DNA of 64,000 nucleotides from Tildeniella torsiva UHER 1998/13D (GCA_019358835.1 JAHHIH010000001.1:62001-126000); one strand, 5' to 3'. Shown: positions 43,139 through 52,819, counted from the stretch's first letter. Made by a program: numbers and translations. The notes: a model not told the origin generated them from the sequence alone.

Positions 43139-45319
43139 ATGGTTTCTCCCTTTATTAAGCGCTATCTGCTGGCCCTAGACCGCTACAAGTGGCCCAGTCT
43201 GGCCACCCTGCTGGGCATTTTGGGCATTTCGGCGGTAGTGGCCGTGCAGCCACCACCGCCGCCGCTGTACCGAGCCGAGGGGGTGCTGGTGCAGAATGCC
43301 CCAGTCATTGCCCTAACCGCCACCGGAACTGAGGTACAGCAGCGGGGCCAGGGCATTATTTCGGAGGAATTTTTGCTAGCCGACGTGCTGCTTCAGCAGG
43401 TGTCCCAAGAGCTGGAGCGGCGCGGGGTTTCAATGGACCCCGAAACCCTGCGCTACCGTACCACAGTCAAGCTTGAGGGAGAGGAAAACGTGGTGCAGCG
43501 GGTCACCGTCACCTTTCGCGGAGCCGACGAAGAGCAGACCCAGCTCGCCCTCAGCCTGATGTTTGAGGCCATGGTGGAACTCAGCCGCGTGACCAACCGG
43601 GCTCGCACTCGGGCGATTGTGACCGCCCTAGATGAACGCCTGCCCGCTGTGGAGGCCGATCTTCGGGCTGCCGAACAGGCGCTGGAAGCCTACGATCGCA
43701 CCGAAGGCCCGGCTATTCAAGCGGCCCTCGACGGCAGCCTGCTGGGGGCGATCTCGGGGGGACAGCAGCAGCAGCGCCAGAACCAAATCGCCCTGGCGGG
43801 GCTCGACTCCCAGATCCAGAGCTTGCAACAGCAGCTAGGGCTGACGCCGGGGCAGGCGTTCACCGCTTCGGCCCTGAGCGCTGACCCAATTATTGCCCAG
43901 CTGCGATCGCAGATTTTAGAAAGCGAAACCCAGCTCAAGCTGCTGTCGGCCACCCTGCGCGAGTCGCACCCCACCATTCAAGACCTGCGCCAAAACCTGG
44001 CCGCCTACAACGCCCTGCTGGCCGAGCGCGCCCAGGAAGTGATTGGGGGGCAAGACCTGGCCGCTCTGCCCAGCGTCAGCGAAGTGCGCCAAAACAGCAC
44101 CCTCGACCCCGCCCGCGCCGCCCTGGCCAACCAGCTGGTCACCCTCAGCGCCCAACGGGCCGCTCTGGCCAGCCAGCAGCAGGTGCTCAGTCAGAGCGAT
44201 GGCCAATTGCGCCAGCAGTACTCCAGCCTGCCCAACAAGCAGCTAGAGCGCAACCGCCTGGCCCAACAGGTGGCCCTCAACCAGGCCCTCTACGACCAGA
44301 TTCAGGCCAAACGCATCGATGCCGAGGCCGCCGAAGCCGAAACCGCCAGCAGCCTCACCGTGGCCCAGCCGCCCACCACCACGCTCCAGGCTGACCCACC
44401 CACCAGCCCGGTTGCGGTAATGGCCGTGGGCGGCCTGCTGGGGGTCGTTGCTGCCGGGGCCGTGGTCTTTCTGCTCGATCTGCTCGACAGCACCGCCCGC
44501 ACCGCCGAAGACCTCCAGGGCATTCTCACCGATCAGGATGTGCCGGTGCTGGGGTTAGTCCCAGCTCTGGCGGCTACTTCCTCCCAGGGCTGGCCGATTC
44601 TCTACCAGCCCCAAACTCCCGACCTCGAAATCTACGAGCGCCTGCGCAGCAGCCTGCGCCGAGCGGGCAGCCTATCCGAAGCTAGCGCCCCCCCACGAGT
44701 GGTGCTGATGGTCAGCAGCCGGTCAGGGGAAGGGAAAACCACCAGCGCCTTTAACCTCGGCATTGCCGCCGCCCGCGCCGGTCGCCGCACCCTGATTGTC
44801 GAGGCCGACCTGCGTCAACCCTCCTGCGGCCATCGGTTAGGGGTCAAGCTTGATCCAGCCGCCATCTCCGAACCGCTGCACTACTACGCCGGGCGGCAGC
44901 AAGAGCCCATTCAGCTTGCCCCCTGGGTCGAAAACCTCTACCTAGCCCCCAGCCCTGGCCCCCAGCCCCACCCGGCAGCCATTCTAGAGTCGAGCGAGAT
45001 GGGGCAATTTTTAACCGATGCCCGCGCCCGCTTTGACCTGGTGCTGATCGACGCGCCGCCCCTGGGCAACAGCAATGACGCCCTGCTACTCGGGGCCGCC
45101 AGCGATGGGCTGCTGCTGGTGACCCGCCCCGGCTACACCGACAAAGCGGTGCTAGAGGCCTTGTTAGAACAACTTTTAGAAAATGAAGACCTGCCGCTGC
45201 TGGGTGCGATCGTCAACGCCGCCGATCGCACCACCCTCTCATCTCCCGCCATTTCCCCCGCCGATAGTTCCCCCGCTACCCCCAACCCTCAGCCCCTGAT
45301 TCGCTCCATTGACTTTTAG
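43139..45319 (+). CDS. Wzc-like polysaccharide co-polymerase with BY-kinase-type ATPase domain
   Basis: 726 residues. An N-terminal Wzz domain (first helix WPSLATLLGILGISAVVAV) leads to a long periplasmic coiled region (residues ~150-400, Gln/Leu/Ala-rich) and a second helix VAVMAVGGLLGVVAAGAVVFLLDLL (~420-445). A cytoplasmic MinD-like ATPase follows, with Walker A SRSGEGKTT (~525-535), Walker A' LIVEADLRQP and Walker B LVLIDAPPLG (~634). The C-terminal tail (SPAISPADSSPATPNPQP) has no tyrosine cluster, so classic Tyr autophosphorylation may be absent. Works with the Wza-like protein encoded just upstream to control polymer length and export. Confidence 0.88.
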   Translation: MVSPFIKRYLLALDRYKWPSLATLLGILGISAVVAVQPPPPPLYRAEGVLVQNAPVIALTATGTEVQQRGQGIISEEFLLADVLLQQVSQELERRGVSMDPETLRYRTTVKLEGEENVVQRVTVTFRGADEEQTQLALSLMFEAMVELSRVTNRARTRAIVTALDERLPAVEADLRAAEQALEAYDRTEGPAIQAALDGSLLGAISGGQQQQRQNQIALAGLDSQIQSLQQQLGLTPGQAFTASALSADPIIAQLRSQILESETQLKLLSATLRESHPTIQDLRQNLAAYNALLAERAQEVIGGQDLAALPSVSEVRQNSTLDPARAALANQLVTLSAQRAALASQQQVLSQSDGQLRQQYSSLPNKQLERNRLAQQVALNQALYDQIQAKRIDAEAAEAETASSLTVAQPPTTTLQADPPTSPVAVMAVGGLLGVVAAGAVVFLLDLLDSTARTAEDLQGILTDQDVPVLGLVPALAATSSQGWPILYQPQTPDLEIYERLRSSLRRAGSLSEASAPPRVVLMVSSRSGEGKTTSAFNLGIAAARAGRRTLIVEADLRQPSCGHRLGVKLDPAAISEPLHYYAGRQQEPIQLAPWVENLYLAPSPGPQPHPAAILESSEMGQFLTDARARFDLVLIDAPPLGNSNDALLLGAASDGLLLVTRPGYTDKAVLEALLEQLLENEDLPLLGAIVNAADRTTLSSPAISPADSSPATPNPQPLIRSIDF

Positions 45320-45381
45320 TAGGGAATTTCATGGGGTAGGATCGTAGGCTGTAGCCGATTGGAACGTTGAGGAGCGATCGC

Positions 45382-46092
45382 TTGCCTACCCTGGGAGTCA
45401 ACATCGACCACATTGCCACGATTCGCCAGGCCCGCCGCACCGTCGAGCCCGACCCCGTGGCCGCAGCGGTGCTGGCCGAATTAGCTGGTGCCGACGGCAT
45501 CACCGTGCACCTGCGCGAAGACCGCCGCCACATGCAAGACCGCGACGTCCACCTGCTGCGGCAGACCGTGCGTACCCACCTGAACTTAGAGATGGCCGCC
45601 ACCGACGAAATGGTGGCGATCGCCCTCGATGTCAAACCCGACTATGTCACCCTGGTGCCCGAGCGGCGCGAAGAAGTGACCACCGAAGGCGGGCTCGATG
45701 TGGCGGGTCAGCGCGATCGCATGAAAACTGTGGTCAGCACCCTCCAGGAGGCGGGCATTCCCGTCAGCCTATTCATTGATGCCGCCACCGACCAAATCGA
45801 AGCCTCGGCCCAGGTCGGTGCCCAGTTCATTGAGCTGCACACCGGTCCCTATGCCGAAGCCAAGGTCGAAGCCGACCTCCACCGCGAACTCGACATTCTG
45901 ACTCAGGGAACGGCCCAGGCGATCGCCCTCGGCCTGCGGGTCAATGCTGGCCACGGCCTCACCTACTGGAATACCACCCCAGTCGCCCGCATCCCCGGCA
46001 TGGAAGAGCTGAACATTGGCCACAGCATCGTCAGCCGCGCCGTGCTTGTTGGCCTAGAGCGCGCTGTCCGCGAGATGAAAGCGCTGATTTAG
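45382..46092 (+). CDS. pdxJ: Pyridoxine 5'-phosphate synthase
   Basis: 236 residues from TTG 45,382, chosen because GAGGAG stands seven bases upstream and the family begins [17 protein letters not shown]. The frame itself opens at TTG 45,367, inside that ribosome site. PdxJ condenses 1-deoxyxylulose 5-phosphate with aminoacetone 3-phosphate. [40 protein letters not shown] and [10 protein letters not shown] are active-site segments, and [12 protein letters not shown] carries the late catalytic His. Co-directional with ycf54 downstream. Confidence 0.96.
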   Translation: MPTLGVNIDHIATIRQARRTVEPDPVAAAVLAELAGADGITVHLREDRRHMQDRDVHLLRQTVRTHLNLEMAATDEMVAIALDVKPDYVTLVPERREEVTTEGGLDVAGQRDRMKTVVSTLQEAGIPVSLFIDAATDQIEASAQVGAQFIELHTGPYAEAKVEADLHRELDILTQGTAQAIALGLRVNAGHGLTYWNTTPVARIPGMEELNIGHSIVSRAVLVGLERAVREMKALI

Positions 46093-46185
46093 AGTGGGGA
46101 GTAGGGGGTAGGGAGTAAGGGGGTAGGGCAAAACCCCTCACCCCTCACCCCTCACCTTCCCCACCCACCTCACCTTCCCACCCAC
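46093..46185. repeat. Low-complexity G-rich/C-rich intergenic repeat
   Basis: GGGGAGTAGGGGGTAGGGAG-type sequence is followed by CCCCTCACCCCTCACC-type sequence, able to fold into a long imperfect hairpin. Similar strand-skewed sequence occurs near 26,320-26,430 and 29,320-29,360. Confidence 0.5.
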
Positions 46186-46199
46186 AAAGGAGATTCCCC

Positions 46200-46532
46200 A
46201 TGACCACCTACTACTACGCCGTCGCCAGCCAAAAATTTCTGCTTGAAGAAGAGCCCCTGGATGAAGTCCTCAAGGAGCGCCGCCGCTACTATCAGGAGCA
46301 AGAGCAAGAGGTGGATTTTTGGCTGGTGAAGTCCCCCGCTTTTCTAGAGGCTCCTGAGCTGGCCAGCGTCAAGGCCCGCTGCCCCCAGCCCGCTGTAGCG
46401 CTAGTTTCCACCAGCAAGCAGTTCATTACCTGGGTCAAGCTGCGGTTTGACTATGTAGGCACGGGTGAGTTTGAGGCTCCCTCTGCCTCTATCCCCGATC
46501 CCCTTGCCTCCCTGGATGCGGTGGTGTCCTAG
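46200..46532 (+). CDS. ycf54: Ycf54, MgPME-cyclase assembly protein
   Basis: 110 residues starting TTYYYAVASQKFLLEEEPLDE, with FWLVKSPAFLEAPEL and STSKQFITWVKLRFDYV, the hallmark blocks of Ycf54 (DUF2488). It is required for assembly or stability of the Mg-protoporphyrin IX monomethyl ester oxidative cyclase, which makes ring E of chlorophyll. It is soluble and binds the AcsF subunit. An AAGGAG ribosome site lies seven bases before the ATG. It is separated from pdxJ by a low-complexity repeat. Confidence 0.95.
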   Translation: MTTYYYAVASQKFLLEEEPLDEVLKERRRYYQEQEQEVDFWLVKSPAFLEAPELASVKARCPQPAVALVSTSKQFITWVKLRFDYVGTGEFEAPSASIPDPLASLDAVVS

Positions 46533-46614
46533 GGCGAGGCCAGGCGCAATTGCGATCAAAACTGAGAATCTCTGCCCCGCGATCGCTGCTTTAGGCTAGA
46601 ATCGCTGGCAGATT

Positions 46615-47445
46615 ATGGCTGTAATAAATAGAGCAATGGTAAAGGGTTTGAAACGGAGCAGCGCACCAATATCGCTTAGTTGGATCACACTGCCCCGCGC
46701 GGGCAGCCTTGCCCTGGGGTTATTGCTGGCACCGCTAGCCGGGGTCTGGACTGCTGCCCAGGCTCAGTTTCCGCCCTGCCCGCCCCCGGCAGCCAATGAG
46801 TATCTGCTGCTGGTACGCAGCAACACCGAAGCCGAGCGCACGCGGGTGCAGAACCTGCTGCCCTCCAACAGCACCGTCCTGGTTTGCGATTACCTTAACG
46901 ACACCGTCGTACGGGCTGGAGGGTTCACCAACTTAGAGAATGCCAACGCCTGGGCCCAGTATATGACTGAGGTAGAAGGCTTCCAGGCCTTTGTAGCCCG
47001 GCCAGCCACCACTGCCGCTCAGCCAGCCCCACCCACCGCAAGCACGACCCCACCGACTGGCGGCACGACTCCACCTGCTGGCGGCACAACTCCGCCCGCG
47101 AATGGCGCCCAGCCCAGCAATGGCACCCCTACCCCGGCGACTCCCCCAGCTGCGACGACAACACCGACCGCCTACGCCCCTCAGCCCCTGGGCACAGGCT
47201 TTGCGGTGCTGGTGGATTACCAGTATCAGCCTGAGTCGGCGATCGCCATTCAGCGCCAGGTGGGCCAGGCCGTAGGTCTAGCGGTACATCGCCAGCGCTC
47301 TTACCTACTCATTGCCCACAGCCCGGATGTAGCAGGGGCCGCCTCCACCCTGTCCGTGCTCACCGGCCTCAACATCCCTGGATTTATCGTCGATAGCCAG
47401 GAAGTGGTGATGCTGACCCCAGCGGTAGCCCTCACTGCACCCTAG
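46615..47445 (+). CDS. Exported hypothetical protein with two SPOR-like halves
   Basis: 276 residues. A signal segment (AGSLALGLLLAPLAGVWTAAQA) is followed by a domain of ~85 residues (EYLLLVRSNTEAERTRVQNLL, VLVCDYLNDTVVRAGGFTNLENANAWAQYM). A ~60-residue Pro/Thr/Ala/Gly linker (TPPTGGTTPPAGG) leads to a second ~90-residue domain (GFAVLVDYQYQPESAIAIQRQVGQAVGLAVHRQRSYLLIAHSPD). Both globular parts have the length and beta-alpha-beta feel of SPOR peptidoglycan-binding repeats, a fold guess without a diagnostic motif. A strong terminator follows, shared with the convergent DUF212 gene. Confidence 0.65.
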   Translation: MAVINRAMVKGLKRSSAPISLSWITLPRAGSLALGLLLAPLAGVWTAAQAQFPPCPPPAANEYLLLVRSNTEAERTRVQNLLPSNSTVLVCDYLNDTVVRAGGFTNLENANAWAQYMTEVEGFQAFVARPATTAAQPAPPTASTTPPTGGTTPPAGGTTPPANGAQPSNGTPTPATPPAATTTPTAYAPQPLGTGFAVLVDYQYQPESAIAIQRQVGQAVGLAVHRQRSYLLIAHSPDVAGAASTLSVLTGLNIPGFIVDSQEVVMLTPAVALTAP

Positions 47446-47473
47446 GGTTTTCCCTTTAAGGCAAGTCAATTCC

Positions 47474-47523
47474 AAAAAAGTAATCGGTAGCTGTGACTCC
47501 CCTCAGCTACCGGCTACTTTTTT
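47474..47523. terminator. Bidirectional rho-independent terminator
   Basis: AAAAAAGTAATCGGTAGCTG and CAGCTACCGGCTACTTTTTT form a 20-bp stem with two mismatches and a 10-base loop. A-run and T-run on either side allow termination of both convergent genes (stops at 47,445 and 47,548). Confidence 0.85.
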
Positions 47524-47547
47524 GGATCAACCCAGTAGAGCATCAGC

Positions 47548-48003
47548 TCAATAGGCCGGAGCAGCCAGGCAGGAGATCATGGCTCCTAAAATCGAACCGG
47601 CAATCACCTGAAAGGGCGTATGGCCCAGCAGCTCCTTCAGCCGGTCTTCTCTAATTTCGGGCTTTTCTTGAAAGAGTTCGTCGATAATTTGGTTGAGTAC
47701 CTTGGCCTGCTTGCCCGCCGCCTGGCGTACCCCTGCCGCGTCGTACATAACAATCACGGAAAACACCGCCGTGGCGGCAAATATTGGGCTTGACCAGCCC
47801 AGGGTTTGGCCAATACCACAGGCTAGGGCCGTCACCAGGGCCGAGTGGGCACTGGGCATACCGCCGGTTTCTACCATCACCCGCAGGTTGAGCTTGCGGT
47901 GGCGCACCAGTTCGATAATGGCCTTGAGCCCCTGGGCCGTGAAGCAGGCAATCAGAGCCACCACGAGCACATGGTTGTTGAAGATGTCGCTAAAACTATC
48001 CAT
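47548..48003 (-). CDS. Divergent PAP2 family protein (DUF212)
   Basis: 151 residues from ATG 48,003 (an upstream ATG at 48,015 is possible). Membrane protein with VLVVALIACFTAQGLKAII, then the acid-phosphatase-like GGMPSAHSALVTALACGIG block, and later YDAAGVRQAAGKQAKVLNQI and FQVIAGSILGAMISCLA. DUF212 is a divergent relative of PAP2 phosphatases, so an isoprenoid-diphosphate or lipid-phosphate phosphatase role is plausible given that the GGPP synthase gene is 15 bases upstream. The order folD-crtE-DUF212 is one I associate with many cyanobacteria. Confidence 0.88.
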   Translation of the reverse strand: MDSFSDIFNNHVLVVALIACFTAQGLKAIIELVRHRKLNLRVMVETGGMPSAHSALVTALACGIGQTLGWSSPIFAATAVFSVIVMYDAAGVRQAAGKQAKVLNQIIDELFQEKPEIREDRLKELLGHTPFQVIAGSILGAMISCLAAPAY

Positions 48004-48017
48004 CGGCGCAGGCAAAC

Positions 48018-48947
48018 CTAGTAGGTACGGGCAACAATATAGTCGGCGATCGCCAGCAGCGGCTGGTTTAGATCCCCAAACCTCGCCAGGCTCTCCTTCG
48101 CCGCGTCAATCAGCTGATTGGCCTGGCAACGCGACTCTTCCAGCCCCCACAGGCTGGGGTAGGTCACCTTCTGGGCCGTGATGTCTTTGCCCACTGACTT
48201 GCCCAGGGTTTCTGGCGTCGAAGTGATGTCGAGAATATCATCCACAATTTGAAAGGCCAGACCAATGCGTTGGGCGTACTGGCGCAGGGTTTCAATCACC
48301 TCTTCGCCAGCCCCCGCCAATATGGCCCCAGAGGTAACCGAAATTTCGAGTAGGGCCGCCGTCTTGTGGTTGTGAATGTAGTTAAGGGTCTCTAGCGTCA
48401 CATCAGGGTTGCCCTCGCTGGCCAAATCTACCACTTGACCGCCCACCAGACCTTCACCCCCCACCGCCTTGCCCAGCCCGGCAATGACCCGCAGCACACG
48501 CTCAGGATCGGCCCCCTGGGTTTGAGTCGCCACATGCTCAAAGGCATAGGTCAGCAGGGCATCGCCCGCCAGAATAGCCACATCGTCGCCGTAGACCTTG
48601 TGGTTGGTGAGGCGGCCCCGGCGGTAGTCGTCATTATCCATCGACGGCAGGTCGTCGTGGATCAGCGACATGGTGTGAATCATCTCCAGGGCACAGGCCG
48701 TGGGCATCGCCACCGCTATACTGCCGCCCACCAGTTCACAGGTGGCTAGGCAAAGAATGGGGCGCAGCCGCTTTCCCCCGGCCAGCAGCGAGTAGCGCAT
48801 AGATTCGTAGAGGGTTTCGGGGTAGCGCAGGGCCAGAGCCTGGTCGAGGGCGGCCTCTACCTGGGGGCGACGCTCGGCCAGGTAGGCTTGCAAATCAAAG
48901 GGGCCAGTGGCGGCGGGTCTAGAATCGAGGGAGTTGGTTGGCACCAT
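48018..48947 (-). CDS. crtE: Geranylgeranyl diphosphate synthase
   Basis: 309 residues from ATG 48,947. Trans-isoprenyl diphosphate synthase: [12 protein letters not shown], the first Asp-rich motif [14 protein letters not shown], and the second DDILD; GGQVVDL and [12 protein letters not shown] are helix-face blocks. It makes the C20 precursor of carotenoids, phytyl chains of chlorophyll, and quinones. The two residues before the first Asp motif are small/polar (SLIHD), consistent with C15-C20 chain length, but length control is not proven by sequence. It lies between folD and the DUF212 phosphatase-like gene. Confidence 0.92.
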   Translation of the reverse strand: MVPTNSLDSRPAATGPFDLQAYLAERRPQVEAALDQALALRYPETLYESMRYSLLAGGKRLRPILCLATCELVGGSIAVAMPTACALEMIHTMSLIHDDLPSMDNDDYRRGRLTNHKVYGDDVAILAGDALLTYAFEHVATQTQGADPERVLRVIAGLGKAVGGEGLVGGQVVDLASEGNPDVTLETLNYIHNHKTAALLEISVTSGAILAGAGEEVIETLRQYAQRIGLAFQIVDDILDITSTPETLGKSVGKDITAQKVTYPSLWGLEESRCQANQLIDAAKESLARFGDLNQPLLAIADYIVARTY

Positions 48948-49006
48948 GGCGGCAGGCAGGTTGAAACGCGACAAAAAAGTGAGTTTAAGACTGGACAATC
49001 TCTGGG

Positions 49007-49867
49007 TTACAGGCGGTTGCGGTAGCTGGTGACGGTGTTCTCAAGCAGCATGGCCACGGTCATGGGGCCAACGCCTCCCGGCACCGGGGTAATCGCCGCT
49101 GCCACCGGCTCCACCGAGGCAAAATCGACATCCCCCACCAGCCGCGCTGAGCCATCGGGCTGCTCGACTCGGTTAATGCCCACGTCGATGACTACACTGC
49201 CGGGCTTAACGTCAGCAGCCGTAATCATACCGGGACGACCCACCGCCGCCACTAGAATATCAGCTTGCCGCATCACCGCAGCTAAATCGGGGGTGCGCGA
49301 ATGAGCCATGATAACAGTGGCGTTGGCCTCTAGCAGCATCAGGGCCATGGGCTTACCCACGAGAATGCTGCGCCCCACCACCACCGCCGTAGCCCCAGCG
49401 GGATCAATATTAGCGGCCTCTAGCAGCCGCATCACGCCGTAGGGGGTGCAGCTGCGCAGACCCGGCTCGCCCCGCACCAGCCGCCCCAGATTAATCGGGT
49501 GCAGCCCGTCGGCATCTTTATCGGGGTCGATAGTGAGCAGCAGCGCCACCGCGTCGAGGTGGTCGGGCAGGGGCAGCTGCACCAAAATGCCGTCTACGTT
49601 GGGGTCAGCATTGAGCTGCTGAATCAGATCGGCCACCTCCTGCTGGGAGACGGTGGCGGGCAAGTGCTTGCCGTAGGAAGTGATGCCCACTCGACTACAG
49701 GCCCGCTCTTTGTTGCGCACGTAGGCGACGCTGGCGGGGTTATCGCCTACCATAATCACCGCCAGCCCTGGGGGACGGTGCCCCTGGGCAGTAAAGGCTT
49801 GAACAGTGGCGGCCAGCTCAGTTTGAATTTGGGCCGCTAGGGCTTTGCCGTCGAGCAGTTGGGTCAT
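49007..49867 (-). CDS. folD: Methylenetetrahydrofolate dehydrogenase/cyclohydrolase
   Basis: 286 residues from ATG 49,867; the frame continues to 49,939 but the family starts [11 protein letters not shown]. Active-site Tyr/Lys are in [29 protein letters not shown]-like [22 protein letters not shown] (NADP site) and [18 protein letters not shown] complete the signature. It interconverts 5,10-methylene- and 10-formyl-tetrahydrofolate in the cytosol for one-carbon metabolism. It is the first gene of the folD-crtE-DUF212 run on the minus strand. Confidence 0.96.
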   Translation of the reverse strand: MTQLLDGKALAAQIQTELAATVQAFTAQGHRPPGLAVIMVGDNPASVAYVRNKERACSRVGITSYGKHLPATVSQQEVADLIQQLNADPNVDGILVQLPLPDHLDAVALLLTIDPDKDADGLHPINLGRLVRGEPGLRSCTPYGVMRLLEAANIDPAGATAVVVGRSILVGKPMALMLLEANATVIMAHSRTPDLAAVMRQADILVAAVGRPGMITAADVKPGSVVIDVGINRVEQPDGSARLVGDVDFASVEPVAAAITPVPGGVGPMTVAMLLENTVTSYRNRL

Positions 49868-50020
49868 GGCCGGGTGCGCTAACCTGTATCTCGGAAACGA
49901 TCGCGGTTGGAACCCTAGGGCAAACTTTGCCCAGAGCAAGGATTCAACGCCTTCTCAGTGTCTCAGATTTTGATCCTCTAAACGCCTGCGATCGCCCCTC
50001 AGCGCCCTAAAAAGCCTCCA

Positions 50021-50449
50021 ATGAACACTTTAAAGTATCGGTTTACCTACTACGGAGCGGTTGGCCTGACCCTGGTGGCGGTCACGAGCTGCGGGGCCAG
50101 CGTGGATGCCACAGTGGGCTATTCGCTGCGCGATCGCCTCAGCACCTGGCCCGGCCTCGCCTGGCTCGACCCCGTCACCCCCATTAGCGAAGCCAGCCAA
50201 AGCCCCCGCGATACGGTTTATCTGGCTGGCACCGTAGGCCGCCATCTACCCCTAGTGGGTCAGGGTCTGTATGAGCTGGTGGATGACTCAGGCTCCATTT
50301 GGGTGCTGAGTACCGCCGCGCCACCGCCAGTAGATGAGCAGGTCACTCTGCGGGCAGCCATTCGGTACGAGCAGGTTTTGCTGCGCGGGCAAGACATTGG
50401 CGAGTATTACGCCGAAGAACTAGAGCGCCTGCCCCCAGAATCCCCGTGA
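50021..50449 (+). CDS. Hypothetical lipoprotein, possible OB fold
   Basis: 142 residues. Positions ~10-24 are a signal with a lipobox-like LVAVTSC, so it is probably a lipoprotein. The remainder is short and beta-rich: DTVYLAGTVGRHLPLVGQGLYELVDDSGSIWVLS and EQVTLRAAIRYEQVLLRGQDIGEYYAEEL. The strand-glycine pattern and final helix resemble a small OB-fold (as in the YgiW/bacterial OB-fold group), a guess from secondary structure. Cyanobacterial homologs are expected but not confirmed. It is upstream of psbU in the same direction. Confidence 0.6.
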   Translation: MNTLKYRFTYYGAVGLTLVAVTSCGASVDATVGYSLRDRLSTWPGLAWLDPVTPISEASQSPRDTVYLAGTVGRHLPLVGQGLYELVDDSGSIWVLSTAAPPPVDEQVTLRAAIRYEQVLLRGQDIGEYYAEELERLPPESP

Positions 50450-50565
50450 GAATAACAGCAACGGCCCGGATAGCTTTCTTCTCGGTATGTAGGGGCCGGG
50501 GAAATGGTAGTCTCTTAGAAATGCTGTGTATAGACATTCACACTGGTAGGAGAGGATTAGGGTAA

Positions 50566-50994
50566 ATGAAACAACTGGTTGGCCTACTCGTTGCGCTGGC
50601 AGTGCTGTTTGGTTGGGTGAGTAGCCCCGCTGTAGCGCAGCCCATCTCTGGGGCAGACCTTCTGAGCGCCCCCATTGTGGCCACGGCCTGGCTGGCAGAA
50701 TCGCCGCAGAATTCGGTAGACGCCAAGCTCAAAACAGAATATGGGGCTAAGTTGGACCTCAACAACGCCAACGTACAGGGCTTTAGAAAGTTTCCTGGAC
50801 TGTACCCCACCCTGGCGCGCAAGATTCTGCTCAATGCTCCCTACGAGAGCGTTGACGACGTGCTCGATCTACCGGGCCTGAGCGATCCGCAGATTGAGAT
50901 TCTCCGCAAGAACCTGGATAACTTCACGGTTACCGTGACTGACTCCGCTCTTGTAGAAGGTGGCGATCGCTTCAACAACGGCGTTTACAAGTAA
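50566..50994 (+). CDS. psbU: Photosystem II extrinsic protein PsbU (12 kDa)
   Basis: 142 residues. A signal peptide ([18 protein letters not shown]) sends it to the thylakoid lumen. The mature protein has the PsbU helix-hairpin-helix pair: [48 protein letters not shown], and the conserved C-terminal [11 protein letters not shown]. It caps and stabilises the oxygen-evolving complex together with PsbO and PsbV. A good ribosome site (TAGGAGAGGA) precedes the ATG. Length is normal with a leader. Confidence 0.97.
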   Translation: MKQLVGLLVALAVLFGWVSSPAVAQPISGADLLSAPIVATAWLAESPQNSVDAKLKTEYGAKLDLNNANVQGFRKFPGLYPTLARKILLNAPYESVDDVLDLPGLSDPQIEILRKNLDNFTVTVTDSALVEGGDRFNNGVYK

Positions 50995-51124
50995 ACAGCG
51001 GGCCATCCCTCTGTTTGGCTTAGCCGCCCTTAGTAGCCCTGGTTGGTCAGGTTGGCCCAAGGTCAACGCTGGTTAGCCAGGGTTTTTAGCACTTTACTAT
51101 TTGAATCATTCTTGGGAGTCGTCT

Positions 51125-52819
51125 TTGACCCAGCCTGATTTGTCGCCGCTTGCACCAACCCCCAATCAGCATTTCGATGTGCTGGTGATTGGGGGAGGTG
51201 CCGCCGGGCTTTACTCGGCGCTCTCGATTCCGTCCCAGTGGCGCATTGGCCTGGTGACCAAAGACACCCTGTCAATTTCCGCCAGCGACTGGGCTCAGGG
51301 GGGCATCGCCGCCGCCATCGGCGTAGACGACGCCGTATCCCTTCACGTGGCCGATACCCTGGTAGCCGGGGCTGGACTGTGCGATGCCCCGGCCGTGGAG
51401 CACCTAGCCAGCAAGGCCGCCCCCTGTATCCAGCGCCTGGTAGAGCTGGGGGTCGCCTTCGATCGCACCGAGGGCCAGCTGGCCATGACCCTAGAGGCCG
51501 CCCACTCGCGCCGCCGCGTGCTCCACGCCGCCGACACCACAGGACGGGCGATCGTGTCGATTTTGGCCGAGGCGGTGCTCCAGCGGCCCAACATTACCGT
51601 CTTTGAAAGCGCCTTTGCTCTTGACCTGTGGATGGTCGAGGGCCACTGCCGAGGGGCGCTGGTGGCCCACAATCAGCAGCTTCAGTGGCTGTCGGCCCAG
51701 GCCACGGTGCTGGCCACGGGGGGCGGCGGCCAGGTCTATGCCCAAACTACGAACCCCACCGCCAGCACGGGCGATGGCGTGGCTATGGCCTGGCGGGCCG
51801 GAGCCCAGCTGCGCGATTTAGAATTTGTGCAGTTTCACCCTACCTCCCTGGCGGAACCGGGAGCACCGCCATTTCTCATTAGCGAAGCGGTGCGGGGGGA
51901 AGGCGCACATTTAGTCGATCGCCAGGGCTACCGCTTTACCTTCGACTACCATCCCGACGGCGAGCTGGCCCCGCGCGACGTGGTCAGCCGCGCCATTTTT
52001 CACCACCTGCAAAAGACGGGCGACAGCCGCGTCTGGCTCGACATGCGGCCCATTCCCCGCGATCGCTTGCAGTACCGTTTCCCCAACATTTTGCAGGTGT
52101 GCCGCACCTGGGGCATCGACCCACTCATCGACCCCGTGCCGGTTTCCCCTGCCGCCCACTACTGGATGGGCGGCATCACGACGGATCTCAGCAGCCAAAC
52201 CACGATTCCCGGCCTCTATGCCGTAGGCGAAAACGCCAGCACTGGCGTCCACGGGGCCAACCGTCTAGCCAGCAACTCTCTACTGGAATGCCTGGTCTAC
52301 GGTGCAGAACTGGCCAACCTGCCCCTGCAAGCAAACCGTAGTTTTGACCTCGAAGGAGCGGCTTCCGAGGTCTCAGCCCTGGATGCGACCGCCCTGTGGC
52401 CCCAGAACGCCGCCGCTGACGCACTGACGACAATTCATCAGCAGCGAGAGCAGCTAACCCAGCTGATGTGGGATGCTGCGGCCATCAGCCGTGATCAGGC
52501 TCGGCTAGAGGGGGCGATCGCCGCCCTGAGCCAGTGGCGCACCGAATGGCAGCAACACCCCTGGCAGGCTCTCCACCACCTGTCTCCCGACCATACCTAC
52601 TCCCTACCCGATACCCTTGACTGGCCATTGGTGCGAGCCTGGGGCGAGCTGGGCAACCTCTACGACATTGCCTGGCTGATTCTCAACAGCGCTGCCTTTC
52701 GCACCGAGAGCCGGGGCGGCCACTTTCGCCAAGACTATCCCCAGCCCAGCCGCGAGTGGGAGGTGCATACGGTGGTTGAGGGCGATCGCTGGGAGAAATC
52801 GCCGCCGGTGGAAGGGTAG
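51125..52819 (+). CDS. nadB: L-aspartate oxidase
   Basis: 564 residues from TTG 51,125, preferred because GGGAG lies six bases upstream; the frame opens at TTG 51,101 without a ribosome site. FAD motif VLVIGGGAAGLYSAL, then TLSISASDWAQGGIAAAI, HSRRRVLHAADTTGR, ATGGGGQVY and EFVQFHPTSL, with HYWMGGITTDL, GVHGANRLASNSLLE near the end: the standard NadB series. It oxidises aspartate to iminoaspartate, the first step of de novo NAD synthesis, with NadA. The C-terminal part is the helical succinate-dehydrogenase-like domain. Confidence 0.95.
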   Translation: MTQPDLSPLAPTPNQHFDVLVIGGGAAGLYSALSIPSQWRIGLVTKDTLSISASDWAQGGIAAAIGVDDAVSLHVADTLVAGAGLCDAPAVEHLASKAAPCIQRLVELGVAFDRTEGQLAMTLEAAHSRRRVLHAADTTGRAIVSILAEAVLQRPNITVFESAFALDLWMVEGHCRGALVAHNQQLQWLSAQATVLATGGGGQVYAQTTNPTASTGDGVAMAWRAGAQLRDLEFVQFHPTSLAEPGAPPFLISEAVRGEGAHLVDRQGYRFTFDYHPDGELAPRDVVSRAIFHHLQKTGDSRVWLDMRPIPRDRLQYRFPNILQVCRTWGIDPLIDPVPVSPAAHYWMGGITTDLSSQTTIPGLYAVGENASTGVHGANRLASNSLLECLVYGAELANLPLQANRSFDLEGAASEVSALDATALWPQNAAADALTTIHQQREQLTQLMWDAAAISRDQARLEGAIAALSQWRTEWQQHPWQALHHLSPDHTYSLPDTLDWPLVRAWGELGNLYDIAWLILNSAAFRTESRGGHFRQDYPQPSREWEVHTVVEGDRWEKSPPVEG

